This document shows, in pieces, positions 44,829 to 59,500 of a stretch of 64,000 bases of DNA. A program made the position numbers and the translations under genes. Positions within the stretch are counted from its first letter, which is position 1. Each line of letters opens with the position of its first letter. The notes under the pieces were generated by a model. It was not told where the DNA came from. It was given only the letters and a program-made list of their open reading frames with translations, and did not search any database. The stretch comes from Eleginops maclovinus (taxonomy: Eukaryota; Chordata; Actinopteri; Perciformes; Eleginopidae): contig NC_086369.1 in the NCBI RefSeq assembly GCF_036324505.1, positions 16,552,781 through 16,616,780 on the forward strand, given 5' to 3'.

Positions 44829-46768
44829 GCATATCCTTCATTACGGACAACCTTAATTGAGGTGTGTGTTTCTGAGAGGAGCCTCATGCTGAGTGGCTTT
44901 AGGCTGGATTTACACCAAATTCTGTAGCTCTGGAGAAACTAAAGGTTGAATCAGAATCAACTTATCAATGGATTGGAAGATGTCCACAGGAAGAAGAACT
45001 GTATTGCATATTGCCGTCTCTGCTGCAACATACAACAGAAAGAAGCTTATTTTGTCCATTTTTTAGACAGGAAATGGAGGGAAAAGTCCTTCTTCTACTC
45101 TTTTGGTGTCTTATTACGGTTGGAAAAATGCTCCTAGGTGCACAGGGTTATGCAATGATGACGTATTATTTCACTCTGACTCAGAAGATAGCATTGCAAT
45201 GACTCTCTCGACAAAATCCAACAGGCTTTTTCCATTGGCGTATTACAGAAAATACACCTTTGACTACGAGAACAGGGAATCAAACGCGCTTAAATGCCGA
45301 CTAATGTCCATGTTCAGGACTCCTTCCTGCAGTATTTGTTTCTCTCTCTCCTGTCCAGCACCTGGTACTTATCTGATCTGTGAGCTTTTGTAAATACTTT
45401 CGCGAGGTTAAAGTTCAGGACATGACGTAACACGAACAGGCCCTTTAACTAACACTCACACACAACCTGCACTAATCACCACGACACCTGAGCGGGTGTG
45501 AAAGCAGCTTCAGTGACACACACACCCGTCGTTACGTCACTGCAGGAAGGAACTCTTCTTCTGGAATCAAAACAGTGAGAATGCATGCTTATCATTTGAG
45601 CTTTGACTTTCCAAAGACATGCATTGTTTGTCCTGCAGGATTTACAAGTGAGAGAGCAGATTGAAGAGGAAGAGGGGGAGTGTGTGAAAGGGAAACCGCT
45701 CTGATTGAATGGAAACCAGTGCGTAGATGTTCCTGCAGCATCTGTCCATCAGGAAGAGAGAGAGCGTCTCTCATGGGTGGCTCTCTGTCTCGTCACATTT
45801 ACCCAGGATAAATGATCCCTTCGACCACATGAGAAACACAAGGGTAAATTGCTTCAATGGGTTTCCACTGAGGTAACTGTCAGGAATAAAGAGGTTGCCT
45901 TCTTTTCCATGAATCCAGCGGCCAAGCTCACCACATTCAGCTGGATGTGTGACTTGAATATCGTGGAAGACGTTGGCTAAAGACATAAGGATCCTTTGGA
46001 ACCGCTGAGTGACTGCTGCCCAGTTCTCCTTGACTTGATTACTCTAGGAAAGTTTAATTTTACTTTCCTAAATATCTAAAGACCAATAAGTCAGGGTCAA
46101 TACAGACAGAGCTGTGTCTAGTGACAGGACAAGAAATAGGTACAGTCAAAGGTTTTCTGTGCTAAACAAGCCTTGATTTATCCCACTAATGACCTCCATT
46201 CAAACAGAAAGACCGGAAATAGACCCAAATTTAAGAACTTTTGCAGCTGTTTTGTCAATAAAAGTGACCAAAATGCCTCAAATCTAACCAATAATCATAG
46301 TACTTCCTGTGTACTACTGCTTGGATAAAAGTTAACACTATCTAATACTAAACTCTCAGGGTGATATGCACGCTTCAAACAGCAGATTAACTCATTAACC
46401 AATTACTTCTCTCTCGAGTAATTGGGCGGTAATTATATTCTAGTTATCACAGCAATAGAACCGGCCCTGGGCGTTAAATAAAAAGCTCCCCTTGTTAGTA
46501 CCAACCAATAAATCCTGAGTGGCAATCAATCTTTAAAAAAAGAGGGGGGATAAAGACGGGGAGATTCAGCAGCAGCTCCGTCAGCACAAAACCAAACACC
46601 CCGAAAATGTGGAACATGTGGAGGCGCGTTCTGTGGGAAGCGTAGACAAACATAGACCCTGAGAAGCAGCCTGCGTGACCCTGGACGCCATAAACAAAAC
46701 GTGACACACCAACATGATACCCTCGTAAAAGCCAGTGCACCTGTGCCTGCTCAGCATCGCCTCGGGGT

Positions 46769-46780
46769 GTGTGGGTGTGT

Positions 46781-46812
<32 letters not shown>
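46769..46812 (+). repeat. (TG)n microsatellite
   Basis: About 20 units with gggtg interruptions. Confidence 0.93.
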
Positions 46813-46813
<1 letters not shown>

Positions 46814-47084
46814 ATTCAGAGAAACAGACAGACACGTAAACCTGTAATCTGTACGGTCCTTTCAATGCCACTGGCTCAGTGTGTGGCTTAAACCTCATTT
46901 GTGATTTAATTAACTTAACCCCACATTCCGGAGCATTGTAGAATCCCTGAAATATCTGCAGAGAGAAACACACCGCCCTGCAGACCCTCCCCGTCCCCCC
47001 CACTCAGAGTCAGAGCTGAAGGAATGCAGTGAACGCATCATCCCGACATGTTGGGGAGTGAGCAGCGTGGCCGCGGGCGCTGCT

Positions 47085-47088
<4 letters not shown>

Positions 47089-47165
<77 letters not shown>
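47089..47165 (+). repeat. (GA)n microsatellite
   Basis: About 38 pure GA units, a homopurine tract. Confidence 0.96.
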
Positions 47166-47167
<2 letters not shown>

Positions 47168-47317
47168 TGTGTGTCGTGCTCTGCTGGACCTCGTTGCTCA
47201 ACCTTCAATATGACAACTGTTCAAATACACGCTCTGCATCCACATGGCAAAGTGGGGCTGTGTGAGCGAGGGCAAACAGGACCAGAGGCTACCAGGAGCA
47301 CACGGCCAAGTGCAACG

Positions 47318-47525
<208 letters not shown>

Positions 47526-48468
47526 CTGAATGCCCGCTGCAGGGGAGAGGGGAAGAAAGGGAGCAGAGGAGCTGAAACAAACGCATGCTGGCTTCTATTA
47601 GTGGAGCTGTGGAGCGGGATGGAGGGGTGAGGAAATGTATTCATTCCTGCCCCCCCCCCCCCCCACACACACAACCCTCCCTCCCCATTATCTCCATTCT
47701 GGATGAAAGGGACAACCCCCCAGCGGCGCACTTCTACCTCCAAACCATCGCCGGCGCTTTTTGACGGCTGCTGGAACGTACGTGAAACCGGCCGGGCCCT
47801 TTCTCTCTCAGATCCAAAACAGATTGCTTCTCCCTGGGGAGGGGATTATCGGACAAGAGGGATGACAAAGCAGGGACAGTGCAGCCCTCTGGGGGGGTGT
47901 GGGACTAATGGGGGGAAAGTGTGTGTAGAGAAGTGTGTTTTATGCTTTCTACAAGAAGATTTGTGTCCACGTGTGTGTAGGAAGACCGTCTTCTTCCTCA
48001 CATGTTCACACCTCCTCTCTTCTCCCCCAATCCCCCCTCTCTTGATCCAGCTTCCCCTGCCTCCCTCTTAAGCCCACGCTGCCTCCACGTGCGCTGACAC
48101 CCGGACAAAAGCCGGCCCGGACATCACAGGAGCAGGACTCCTCTCTCTGTCACTCTTTGCGTAGAGGTGCACACGAGTGAATGGACAGAAATCTCCCGTC
48201 TTCCACCACTCCATTCAGTCCCGGGACATTACGACAAGGACCGGGTCAGAGGTCATTCCTGGGAACTTTGCAGGACTCTTCCCCAACAAAACCCTTCTTC
48301 TCCTCAGCGGGAACACAGCCGGACTCTGACGGACTGAATGTACGTCGCTCTCTGAAGGTCCGAGGCATTCCTGCCGTGATGTGATGTTTGCACGCCCTGA
48401 CCTTTCCCGCCCCGAATGAGAGGCTGAACAAACACTTGGGGGTGCTACTGTGAGCTCCTCCACATACA

Positions 48469-48469
<1 letters not shown>

Positions 48470-48517
<48 letters not shown>
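48470..48517 (+). repeat. (TG)n microsatellite
   Basis: About 23 units. Confidence 0.95.
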
Positions 48518-48826
48518 ATCCGGATGTGCATGCACGCCATATTTCCCCATAGATATGTCCTCAAAACTCCTCTCGTGTGAAGCATGGAAGGGTTTGATAA
48601 GAGAGAGGACAACGGAGAAGCTGAGAAAGTGTCTGAGTCATCTAAAGATAGTCAGCGTAAATAAAGAGCACGCCGGGCGCTGCCGTGTTCAAACACCGGT
48701 CGTTAGCCGTGATCGGAGCGTGCAATCTGCGCCAGCGCTGCTCTGCAATCAGCCCGGCGTGAGCAACACTGTCATTACGCTGCACAGATAAACAGGAGGT
48801 CCAGGAAATCTTTCCTTAGCATGCTC

Positions 48827-48843
48827 ACACACACACACACACA

Positions 48844-48882
<39 letters not shown>
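48827..48882 (+). repeat. (CA)n microsatellite
   Basis: About 27 units with one ccc interruption. Confidence 0.95.
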
Positions 48883-48885
<3 letters not shown>

Positions 48886-49538
48886 ACAGTGTTTAACCCG
48901 AGAGGGTAAGGCTGAGGACTTTCTCTACTGCTAAAGCTAAGGGGTAAATCCATCGTCAGGCAGACTAAGGGAATACTTCACCCTTAAAATGAGGATTTGT
49001 TTACACGTTGGTCTCCTTCTTGCACAGTGAAACGAGAGTTCAAAATCCTCGATGAATTGAAGTAATTTAGGTCAGGTTTGATGCAGTTTTCTTCATGATT
49101 TCAAGGTGAAATAAGGTGATGATCTGATATACAAATGGTTATTTGAAGGGTTAATGTTCCTCTAAGTGATTTGAAGCCAGTTTTTTCCTCATATTTGTTC
49201 CATTTCAACACCATCTATGCTCCTTTTCTCGGCCATGAGCATCTCCAATTCTTCAGGGAGTCATCTGCTGAGCTTTATACGTCCCTGCCACCCAGAACAC
49301 CCTGTAATGATATAACTCATAACTGTGATTGAAGGGTCGCTCTGCGCAGATTAAAACGCAGCGTGATGACAGCGTAACATGAGTTATGGCCGCTGATTAT
49401 GGAGAGAAGACGGGGCTGGGTTTGGATTTAAAGAGGGAGGGAGACACTCCCTGAAGACTGCCTCACACATTTCAGAACAAATGGGAATACTTAATACCCT
49501 TTTTATTCCTCCAGTAATTAGTCATGACCCGCTTCGTG

Positions 49539-49735
<197 letters not shown>

Positions 49736-49996
49736 GATCTAGTAATGGCCAGAGCAGCGACTGGAACGTTTGTCTTGGCAAGCGACCCCCCCCCCTCCAA
49801 AAAGAAAAGCTAATTATTTGCAGCAGCTGCTCTCGTTGGTAGCACAGTGAAGCTAACGGCTAATCACGAGCTGGATCTGAGGGGGAGATTTGTGGAGGCT
49901 GAGGTTATTTCTCTGCAGAGCCAGAGTGTTACGTGCCTGGCTCAGGATTACAGAATACTTTAGCACTCGCTAACACCAGAATAAATTCATCCAGAG

Positions 49997-50206
49997 GAAT
50001 CCCAGCTCCCTCTTTAGCTCCCTGAAAGAGAGGACACTTCGCACCGAATCCCAGCTCCCTCTTTAGCTCCCTGAAAGAGGGGACACTTCGCACCGAATCC
50101 CAGCTCCCTCTTTAGCTCCCTGAAAGAGGGGACACTTCGCACCGAATCCCAGCTCCCTCTTTAGCTCCCTGAAAGAGAGGACACTTCGCACCGAATCCCA
50201 GCTCCT
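49997..50206 (+). repeat. 49-bp tandem repeat, 4.3 copies
   Basis: gaatcccagctccctcttta starts at 49997, 50046, 50095 and 50144, with a partial fifth copy at 50193. Copies differ by about one base. Confidence 0.96.
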
Positions 50207-50253
50207 GGAGCAGGTTTACAGCAGACAGCCTTCAGAGTGTGACTCCTCCACAG

Positions 50254-52335
50254 GAACACCTCTCTCTCAGACTCTCTCCCTCTCTCACAGACTCTCTCCC
50301 TCTCTCAGAGACCTCTCCCTCTCTCAGAGACCTCTCTCCCTCTCTCAGAGACCTCTCTCCCTCTCTCAGAGACCTCTCTCCCTCTCTCAGAGACTCTCTC
50401 CCTCTCTCTCTCAGAGACCTCTCCCTCTCTCAGAGACCTCTCTCCCTCCCTCTCCCTCTCTCAGAGACCTCTCTCCCTCTCTCAGAGACCTCTCTCAGAG
50501 ACTCTCTCCCTCTCTCTCTCAGAGACCTCTCCCTCTCTCAGAGACCTCTCTCCCTCTCTCAGAGACCTCTCTCCCTCTCTCAGAGACCTCTCCCTCTCTC
50601 AGATACCTCTCCCTCTCTCAGACTCTCTCCCTCTCTGAGACCTCTCTCCCTCTCTCAGAGACTCTCTCCCTCTCTCTCAGATACCTCTCTCCCTCTCTCT
50701 CAGAGACTCTCTCCCTCTCTCAGAGACCTCTCCCTCGCTCACAGACTCTCTCCCTCTCTCAGAGACTCTCTCCCTCTCTCAGAGACCTCTCCCTCGCTCA
50801 CAGACTCTCTCCCTCTCTCAGAGACTCTCTCCCTCTCTCTCAGAGACCTCTCTCCCTCTCTCTCAGAGACTCTCTCCCTCTCTCAGAGACCTCTCCCTCG
50901 CTCTCAGACTCCTCTCCCTCGCTCTCAGACTCTCTCCCTCGCTCACAGACTCTCTCCCTCTCTCAGAGACTCTCTCCCTCCCTCTCTCAGAGACTCTCTC
51001 CCTCGCTCACAGACTCTCTCCCTCTCTCAGACTCTCTCCCTGTCTCAGAAACTCTCCCTCTCTCAGAGACTCTCTCCCTCTCTCAGAGACTCTCTCCCTC
51101 TCTCACAGACTCTCTCCCTTTCTCTCAGAGACCTCTCTCCCTCTCTCAGAGACCTCTCTCCCTCTCTCTCAGAGACCTCTCCCTCTCTCAGAGACTCTCT
51201 CCCACTCTCAGAGACCTCTCCCTCGCTCACAGACTGTCTCCCTCGCTCACAGACTCGCTCTCAGACTCGCTCTCAGACTCTCTCCCTTGCTCACAGACTC
51301 TCTCCCTCTCTCAGACTCTCTCCCTGTCTCAGAAACTCTCCCTCGCTCAGAGACCTCTCCCTCGCTCACAGACTCGCTCTCAGACTCTCTCCCTCGCTCA
51401 CAGACTCGCTCTCAGACTCTCTCCCTCGCTCACAGACTCTCTCCCTCTCTCAGACTCTCTCCCTGTCTCAGAAACTCTCCCTCTCTCAGAGACTCTCTCC
51501 CTCTCTCAGACTCTCTCCCTCTCTCAGACTCTCTCCCTGTCTCAGAAACTCTCCCTCTCTCAGAGACCTCTCCCTCTCTCAGAGACCTCTCCCTCTCTCA
51601 GACCTCTCTCCCTCTCTGTAAGAGACTCTGTCCCTCTCTCACAGACTCTCTCCCTCTCTCTCAGAGACCTCTCTCCCTCTCTCAGAGACCTCTCTCCCTC
51701 TCTCTCAGAGACCTCTCCCTCTCTCAGAGACTCTCTCCCACTCTCAGAGACCTCTCCCTCGCTCACAGACTGTCTCCCTCGCTCACAGACTCGCTCTCAG
51801 ACTCTCTCCCTCGCTCACAGACTCTCTCCCTCTCTCAGAAACTCTCCCTCTCTCAGAGACCTCTCCCTCGCTCACAGACTCTCTCCCTCTCTCAGACTCT
51901 CTCCCTCTCTCAGAAACCTCTCCCTCTCTCATAGACTCTCTCCCTCTCTCAGACTCTCTCCCTCTCTCAGAGACCTCTCTCCCTCTCTCAGACTCTCTCC
52001 CTCTCTCAGAGACCTCTCTCCCTCTCTCAGACTCTCTCCCTCTCTCAGACTCTCTCCCTGTCTCAGAAACTCTCCCTCTCTCAGAGACCTCTCCCTCTCT
52101 CAGAGACCTCTCCCTCTCTCAGACCTCTCTCCCTCTCTGTAAGAGACTCTGTCCCTCTCTCTAAGAGACTCTCTACCTCTCTCAGAGACTCTCTCCCTCT
52201 CTCTAAGAGACTCTCTCCCTCTCTCAGAGACCTCTCTCCCTCTCTCAGAGACCTCTCTCCCTCTCTCTCAGAGACCTCTCCCTCTCTCTCAGAGACCTCT
52301 CCCTCTCTCTCAGAGACTCTCTCCGTCTCTCAGCG
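50254..52335 (+). repeat. CTCTCTCAGAGA-type pyrimidine-rich minisatellite, ~2.1 kb
   Basis: Irregular units built from ctctctccctctctcagaga and variants (tcgctcacagact, tgtctcagaaact). Open frames across it are artefacts. Confidence 0.97.
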
Positions 52336-52480
52336 GCTGCCCTCATTGATCCTCAGAGCAACCGGCATCACGGCATATTGGTGGTTGTGTTAAATACTTA
52401 AGTAACAAGCAGGAAGTGTAACCACGGCAAGGGAAACACCGGCACACACAACAGCAGCTTTCAGCTATCTGCACACACCT

Positions 52481-52483
<3 letters not shown>

Positions 52484-52559
<76 letters not shown>
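52484..52559 (+). repeat. (CA)n microsatellite
   Basis: About 38 units, 150 bp after the pyrimidine minisatellite. Confidence 0.96.
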
Positions 52560-52562
<3 letters not shown>

Positions 52563-53462
52563 CTGCAGCCAGGTATACATACTACACATCATATGCACCC
52601 CACTCCACCAGCAAGTTTCCCTTCTCCCTTAAATACTTAAAATAAAGAAAGAGTTAAATAGCTGAGTTTGGGGGAAAATGGGTTTAAATAGCCTCCTATC
52701 AGACGTGATCACATCCTCCACAGGAAAGGAAACACACAGCTTGTTTTAAGTGACAGTAAAGCTTCTAAACACACACATACACACACACAGCTTCCCTTTC
52801 TAACACCCAGCGCTCACTATTAACAGATGGCTGCGTATGGATCGGGGGGAACATGACATTAATGGAATGTGCTGCCTTCTAATCCCCGGAGAGACGAGAG
52901 AGGAATTTGCGACGGAGGGAATTCCTGTCATTCAGAGAGGGAACACTACTACACACACACATACACATACTGAGCATCGGGCACAGAGGAAAGAGGGCAG
53001 ATAAAGGTTGTACCTGAAGGCAAGAGGCGAGGCGGGGGGATTCCTCTCCGAGCGTTCCTCTCTGGTTTCTCTCCGGGGGCTCCCCTCGCTCTGAGAGGAG
53101 TGTGAGAGGGTCTCTGAAGTTGCAGAGTAAGTCAGTAAACAGTGTGTGAGGAGGGGGGGAGACCACACAGCTCCTGCAGGACAACCGTTCTCCTCTAATC
53201 CTCTCGGCGATGTGATGACACTCTCTAACCTCCACCATCTGTTGAAACACGTCTGGAGCTGTGTCAGGACCCCCGCTCGCCAGCCAATCACAGCACGGCT
53301 GCTGGGTGGCTCCTCGCTGCCAGGAGGCTGGGACAAGGACACGGCGCTGAAGGAGACACACACACACACACTCTATGAGATGGGAGCAAGAAAACCCCCA
53401 GTCATCGTAACCTGAGAGGCAGGGAGGGAGGGGAGAGTGGGAGGGAGGGGAGAGTGGGAGGG

Positions 53463-53463
<1 letters not shown>

Positions 53464-53525
<62 letters not shown>
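53464..53525 (+). repeat. (GA)n microsatellite
   Basis: About 30 GA units preceded by a gggagg-rich stretch. Confidence 0.95.
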
Positions 53526-53526
<1 letters not shown>

Positions 53527-54468
53527 ATGTTTAAGAAATCAGAAATCCTTCACTCGTCCCACAGAGAGGACGTTTACAGTGTGGATAAAAAGTTAAATAA
53601 GATTATAATTAAGAGACAAGCTCACGCACGGCACTGAAGATAGGTAGCAGTGTTATAAAAACATATCAAATTAATAAAAGAAGCCACGTTTAAGAACATA
53701 TATTGCACATACTGTCTCTTTAAAGTGGGGTTACAGTGTTGAAGCAGCAGCCAGTAATCACACGAGGAAATAGGATGCATAATATATTCCACCAAGTTTT
53801 GTTTTTGCACCAAAAAGTGCAAAAGCAGGGATACTGTAGACAGGAGAAATATATTACTTTACATTATATAAGACCACTTTTATCTGTCCAACAACGGGGA
53901 CATTTACAGTGTCACAGCAACGAGTCAAAAAAGGCAAATATAAGATTATAAATGAAGTGGTAAGAGCTGGTTTGTAAAAGGAGAAGACATGGTGCACAAA
54001 AAGATTTGCATATAAAAAGAAGCGACAACATTTGAAGTCTTTAAAGAGTGTATTTTGCACATAACGTATTTATTTTAAGTTTAATCTGGATTTTTTATTC
54101 ATGTGCAATGCTTTGTCTGCATGCCGCCTGATAAAAGAGGTATATCTGATCCAATTGAATCCAATTATGTTACAGATAAGTTGTATTTATGCACAAGAGG
54201 CAAAAGCAGGGATACTACAGACAAATACTGAAATTGTATTTATACGTATTTATTCATTTTATTGAATAATGTTGCTCCTAATCTTTAACCATGATTTATT
54301 TTATTATGTTATTGCTGTGTGTGTTTGCCTCTTTATTTCATGTGCAATCTGTCTTTGATCTGCACTATAATTGCTTGTGCACCTCTCTTAATGTCTCCGC
54401 TGCAGGACAGAATACATGCTGACGTTTCTCAGCCACTTTTACACAAATCTGCTGCAGAGATCCCGCAT

Positions 54469-54472
<4 letters not shown>

Positions 54473-54539
<67 letters not shown>
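54473..54539 (+). repeat. (CA)n microsatellite
   Basis: About 33 units. Confidence 0.96.
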
Positions 54540-54542
<3 letters not shown>

Positions 54543-57500
54543 CCTCCGTCCCCCTGCAGCCACAGAGTATGTGGTCTGAACCTGGAACCGAAAGAGCCAT
54601 AAAGCGCAGGATTGGCCCCGTGGAGGGAAGGCTGTTGGCACTGAGCTGTTACCTCTGCAGGCACAGCGGCCCTCGCACCTCCGTGTGATAAATCCTCCCC
54701 GCTGCATTCCTGCCCTTCACCACTTATTGCCTTCAGTCAAGGAGGAGGGCAGAGGGAAAGACAGTACAATTACAAAGCAGGGGAGAGAGACAGATAAGAA
54801 GGGGGAGTGCTGCTAGATAAACAGACCATGAAGGTTTCCTATACGCTTTATTCAAAAAGAAAAGTCTTAATCACACTCCTCTCTGACTCCCAAATAAAAA
54901 CAGGACGTTAATCATCCTGCAGAACCACTGTCCTCCGTCAGAAAAGGATTACACGTCCCTGACGGCTTCAAAGACTCGCACTAACGAGCTGAAGCCCGGC
55001 TGATATCCGACAGCGGGACAATGAGTTAATCAGAGGTGTGAACGCCGGAGGAAAAGCCTCATTTACATCCTACAGGCTGCAGGAACACCTCCGTTAGGTT
55101 CAAACGGCTCCACTAACGCGCCCTAATGAACACTTTGATCACGCTCACAGAGACCCGGCATCAATGAGGGGTTAATTTGTCCTTATAATCATGTTTATGG
55201 GTAATTAGTTTGATGTAACTTGTGTATTCAACACCTTCTGAGTGGGCTATGTTGCAGAAAGACTCAATTTATCTGCTTTTTTAGACAAATTAGAGGAAGT
55301 CTTTTTACTTATTTGGTTACAAAGCAGACCTGTAAGTATTTATTCTGCAATATGAGGTGCTTATGCATGCATTGTGGTTCCTTTATTGTACATTTTTCTA
55401 TGTTTTCTGTCTGTAACTCTGCTTTTCTTCATGCTACTGCCGGTGTCTCAATTGCAAACTATTTTGAGAAACTTTAAAGTCATTTTTAATGGAAAAATAT
55501 CTGAGAATACAGGTTTAAATTAATTTAACAAGACATCTGAAGACATCCAGACACTGGAATGAACATTTCTAACTATTTTCTCACACGTTTTACCCTAAAT
55601 GCTCATTGTTATTGGATTGATTTAGAATAATCACTGTTCCAGTCTGAATCACTAATGATTTTGAGTCATTTGTAATGCCAAAATAGCTTAAAAGGGCAGT
55701 TTTAGATTAGATTCCCTGCTTTTCTGTGTCTTATATCATATTAAGGTGAGTATCATCAGGTTTCAGCTTCTCATATGCGGACATGTGCTGCTTTTCTCAG
55801 GTTTACATATCTATATTTATGGGTTTTGAACTGACTAAACAGAACGTTTCCTCTGTTTTCTGTGATTTATTGACCAAAACTTTATTCCATTGATAAAGAA
55901 ACTTCTCATAGTTGCAGCAGAGTGATACCACAACTTCTCCTCAGCTCCCCCCCACCAGGTTTACGTATATTGGATTAAAGTTAACAAAGCCTGTTTTCAC
56001 CGGGACCCTGAACCTCTGCCCGGCCGGCGCTGGGGTTGGGAGGCAGCGGTAGTGAGGGGGAGAGAAAGGCCCTGAGGGGGGAGAGAGCTCAAATTAGATT
56101 AACTAAATTCACAAAGACTGTCCCTGGCCCCTCCTGCATGGCTACACACATCCCAACACACACCTCAGACCCAGCCCCCCATTCTCACGGCCCAGAGGTT
56201 TCCAAAGGGCCTTCAGGCGGACTGGGGGCGACCAAATCCCTGCGCTCTTCACTGGATAAAAGATGGCGGGGGGAGAGAGGGTTCTCATAAGCTGAGCACA
56301 CTGTAAACATCATAAACCCATGCAGCCGGGAGGGGTTACCAGGTTCTGGGAGGGAAGGGTCTCCGAAGAACCGGGTCCACATGTTCTGCAGGAGCACGCT
56401 CCACTCTCACTTCCTCTGACCGACACAACAACAGCCATGGAGGAGGGAGGTCTATCAACGGCCTCATCCTATGAATGACTGAATGACCTGCGGGGGGGCC
56501 AGACTGTCTATGCTAACCCCATTCACTCTGCTCCATGATTTCCCCAAGCCCCTCACTCTGCTTCACTAACAGGGACAGATTTAAGGTGGTTTACCCCTCT
56601 CTGATTGGATCTGAGATGTCTTTCCTCCTCTCTTAAACTCACTTTCCTCTCAACCCTGCTACCCTCAGATCAGTCTGCAGGTGCAGGGGGAACCCGTATT
56701 TGGGAGGGGGGCTGCTCGGTTCACTAGCCCCTTTCTCTGAGGCTGAATGAGATACATAGGGGGTGTCATAGCTGGGGTCTGTGCAGGGGGAGCGCTAACG
56801 CCAGGACTTCTACCTCGTCTAGATCCTGGGTATCGGAGTAACCTTGGTGGGGGACGGACATTGCCTTGTTGTTGTTTCATTAGAATCTACAGGTTGTTTT
56901 GGTCCTGCTGGCTCCCAGGACCCCTCCCCCTCCCAGCTGAGAGGACGGGGGTGCAGCAGGAAAGCAGCAGAGGACACAGTTGGTCATGAATGTGCAGCAG
57001 GAAGACAGGAATACAGTAGAAGGGAGGGGGGTCAGTGACAGCTGAACATGCAGCACATGCATGTGGAAGGACTTCTCCTCACGCAACCCCCACTCATGCA
57101 TGGAAACCACGCATGCATGCATGCATGGCAGCATCTCTCACAATACCAGGAATAAAGACCCCCCCCCCCGACAAATCCCTCGAAATCTGATCCAACACTT
57201 CCCATGTTAGCACCTCTGCTCAGCATTCAGGCTGTGGATCAGACTTCACCACCAGCTCGTTCTGGGTCTAAAAAATGACTCCTAAGTATTTTGTAAACTT
57301 ACGTTGGTCTGTTTTGTTGGAAGATATGTTGCCCAATAAATAACTGAATGAAAAAATATTACGGTCATTTTAAAAGTCAAAGGGAAAACTCTGCTGTTAT
57401 GTGGATCAACACAATGTGCATATCAAGTCATTAGAAATGATCCTAATGATTTACACATTCACTTCAATAAATATTCATCTTTAGTGTCCTGGACTTGCGT

Positions 57501-58839
57501 TCAAATCTTGATTGAATTACCAAAAAGCACTTCTACCCAAACTGTGTTAATGGGGTTTGAAGTGTGGCTAATAAAGATCTTAATGGAGCAAACCTTCACA
57601 ATGACAGTTAATTATGAGGATGTGAGCACGCTCTCAGTGAGAGGAGCATTCAGTTCACAGCTAACTCTGAATTATAATGAGGCTTTCTTTTAACTTTAAA
57701 GGCTCCCAGTACAATAAACATGACTACTGACACCTCTGCTTCACAGGTAGGGCTGCAGACAAAGGGAACACACTGACACACAATGAAGCCATTAACAGTA
57801 ACCTGAGATCAAGTGGCGGGTAATGATGATAGGATTTAGAGAACGCACTTCAGTCAGGAGCCAGATGTGCTATCAGCAGATGTTGGCCAAGCAAACAGTG
57901 GGAAAGCCCATTACAGTGGGAGATAATACTGTGTTTGATGACTTAACCTAATCTCAAGGTCCTTTAGGAGTGCTCTAATGTCTGGAATTCATGTGAAGTA
58001 TAAGTGACTATCCTTTAGTGAAAGCACTGACAAAACACTGCCTTTATGGTGCACACACACCCACACACACTATGTTCTTCCAGTTTAATCCTTACACTGA
58101 TCATTCTAAAGTCTGATTCCCGTGTTGTATACCAAACGGCAGGTTGGTAACGACAAACAGGTGCTCCTAATACTTCCATGTATCTAACACAACAGGAATG
58201 TGGCCTATATTGGATAAATCTTGACAAGAAATAACCCGTAAATGCATCCAGATTTCTAAATAACAACTGTCAGGCTCTGATGCCTTGGCTCTCGCTCGCT
58301 GCCAGAGGCACTTAAACACACACTGATCAAACCTGTACCTCCACCTGGGGGGCCCGATAACACACTCATTAAAAGTAAATCATACAAAAATCTCAGACCT
58401 CTCTTATGCATCTCCAGACTCATGCTCAGAGTAATGATTAAATCCAATAGCAATCTGTCGGACCACACGCACATTAAAGCTGCATTTCTAAGAACTTCTC
58501 CAGAAGGAAAGATAGCGAGGGTCCTATCTGGTGAATCACAGGATGACGGAAATGATTTGGGATAGCCTACAGGTTCGGTGTTGTTGGGTAAATGGCTGGG
58601 AACCAGTGCTGTAAGCCATGAAGATATGAGGCCGGAGATACCGATCGCTCCGCCGGGGTCCGAGGCCCGGGATCAAAGACATTCTGACAGCTGAGACAAA
58701 GGAGCTCAGGTAGATCCAAACACAGCCCCGAGGACGGGAATAAAACAGGATTCCTCCTTAGTTTACAGAACGTGATGCTGCCTTCTGTCAGACAAGACAG
58801 GTTCAAGTGAGGGGGGCAAGGCAATCTCTAGAACTGGAG

Positions 58840-59500
58840 CAGCAGAAGTGGCTCACAAAGTGGGATTTCTTGTAGACCTCTTAAAGACACACAGGATTAA
58901 AGAAATGTATAAAGTCGTTTTTCTGCTTGGACCAAAATGGGACGCACAGTGGGGGTCAGGTCACCTTCACTCAGAAAGAAATCTTGGAGCAAAATTAAAC
59001 AATTTAAGGCAATTTCCCCTCCATTCCCACCCTGTATTTCTGGTCTTACAACAGCCACCATGTCCTACTTCTTCTGTTTATTCATGTGTAGTTGTTTGTC
59101 TGTCTGCAGGATAACGGCAAAACTACTCAACCAATTGTCTTGAAATTTGGTGGGAGTGTGGAGCTTTGGCCAAAGAAGAACCCATTGCATTTTGGACCAA
59201 ACCTGAATCATGGGTCACATTTTACTGAGGAAGAAATCTCAGTGCAAAATTCAATAACTGGAAACTTTTCAAGTCTTTCAATAAAGGGTCATTTCTCCCC
59301 AATTCCCACTCTCTATTTCTGGACAACAGTAACAACACAGCTCATGCCCCAGTTTGCTTTCTTCTAATTTTTCTAGGACCAACATCGTCATTTCCTCCGC
59401 TTAAGAAGTATTTTGTCTGCAGGTTTACAGCAAAACTTCTGAACCATTTCTCTTCAAACTCGGTGGAAAGGTGAAACGTTGGCTAGAGAAGAACCAATAA
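58840..59500 (+). repeat. diverged dispersed repeat family B, 2-3 overlapping copies
   Basis: ttggaccaaa, gaagaaatct..gcaaaatt and cccac-tattctgg blocks recur about 235 bp apart. A third fragment (gcaaaacttctgaaccattt) starts near 59431. The aaactactcaaccaattgtc / ggtggga phrasing is typical of common fish repeats. Confidence 0.55.

Noticed and set aside
50239..51934. 460- and 215-codon Ser/Leu/Pro frames
   Set aside because: Translation of the CTCTCTC minisatellite.
52879..53369. Minus-strand frames of 145-162 codons as a further gene
   Set aside because: No recognised domain, no conserved motif and no convincing splice chain; probably chance in GC-richer sequence.
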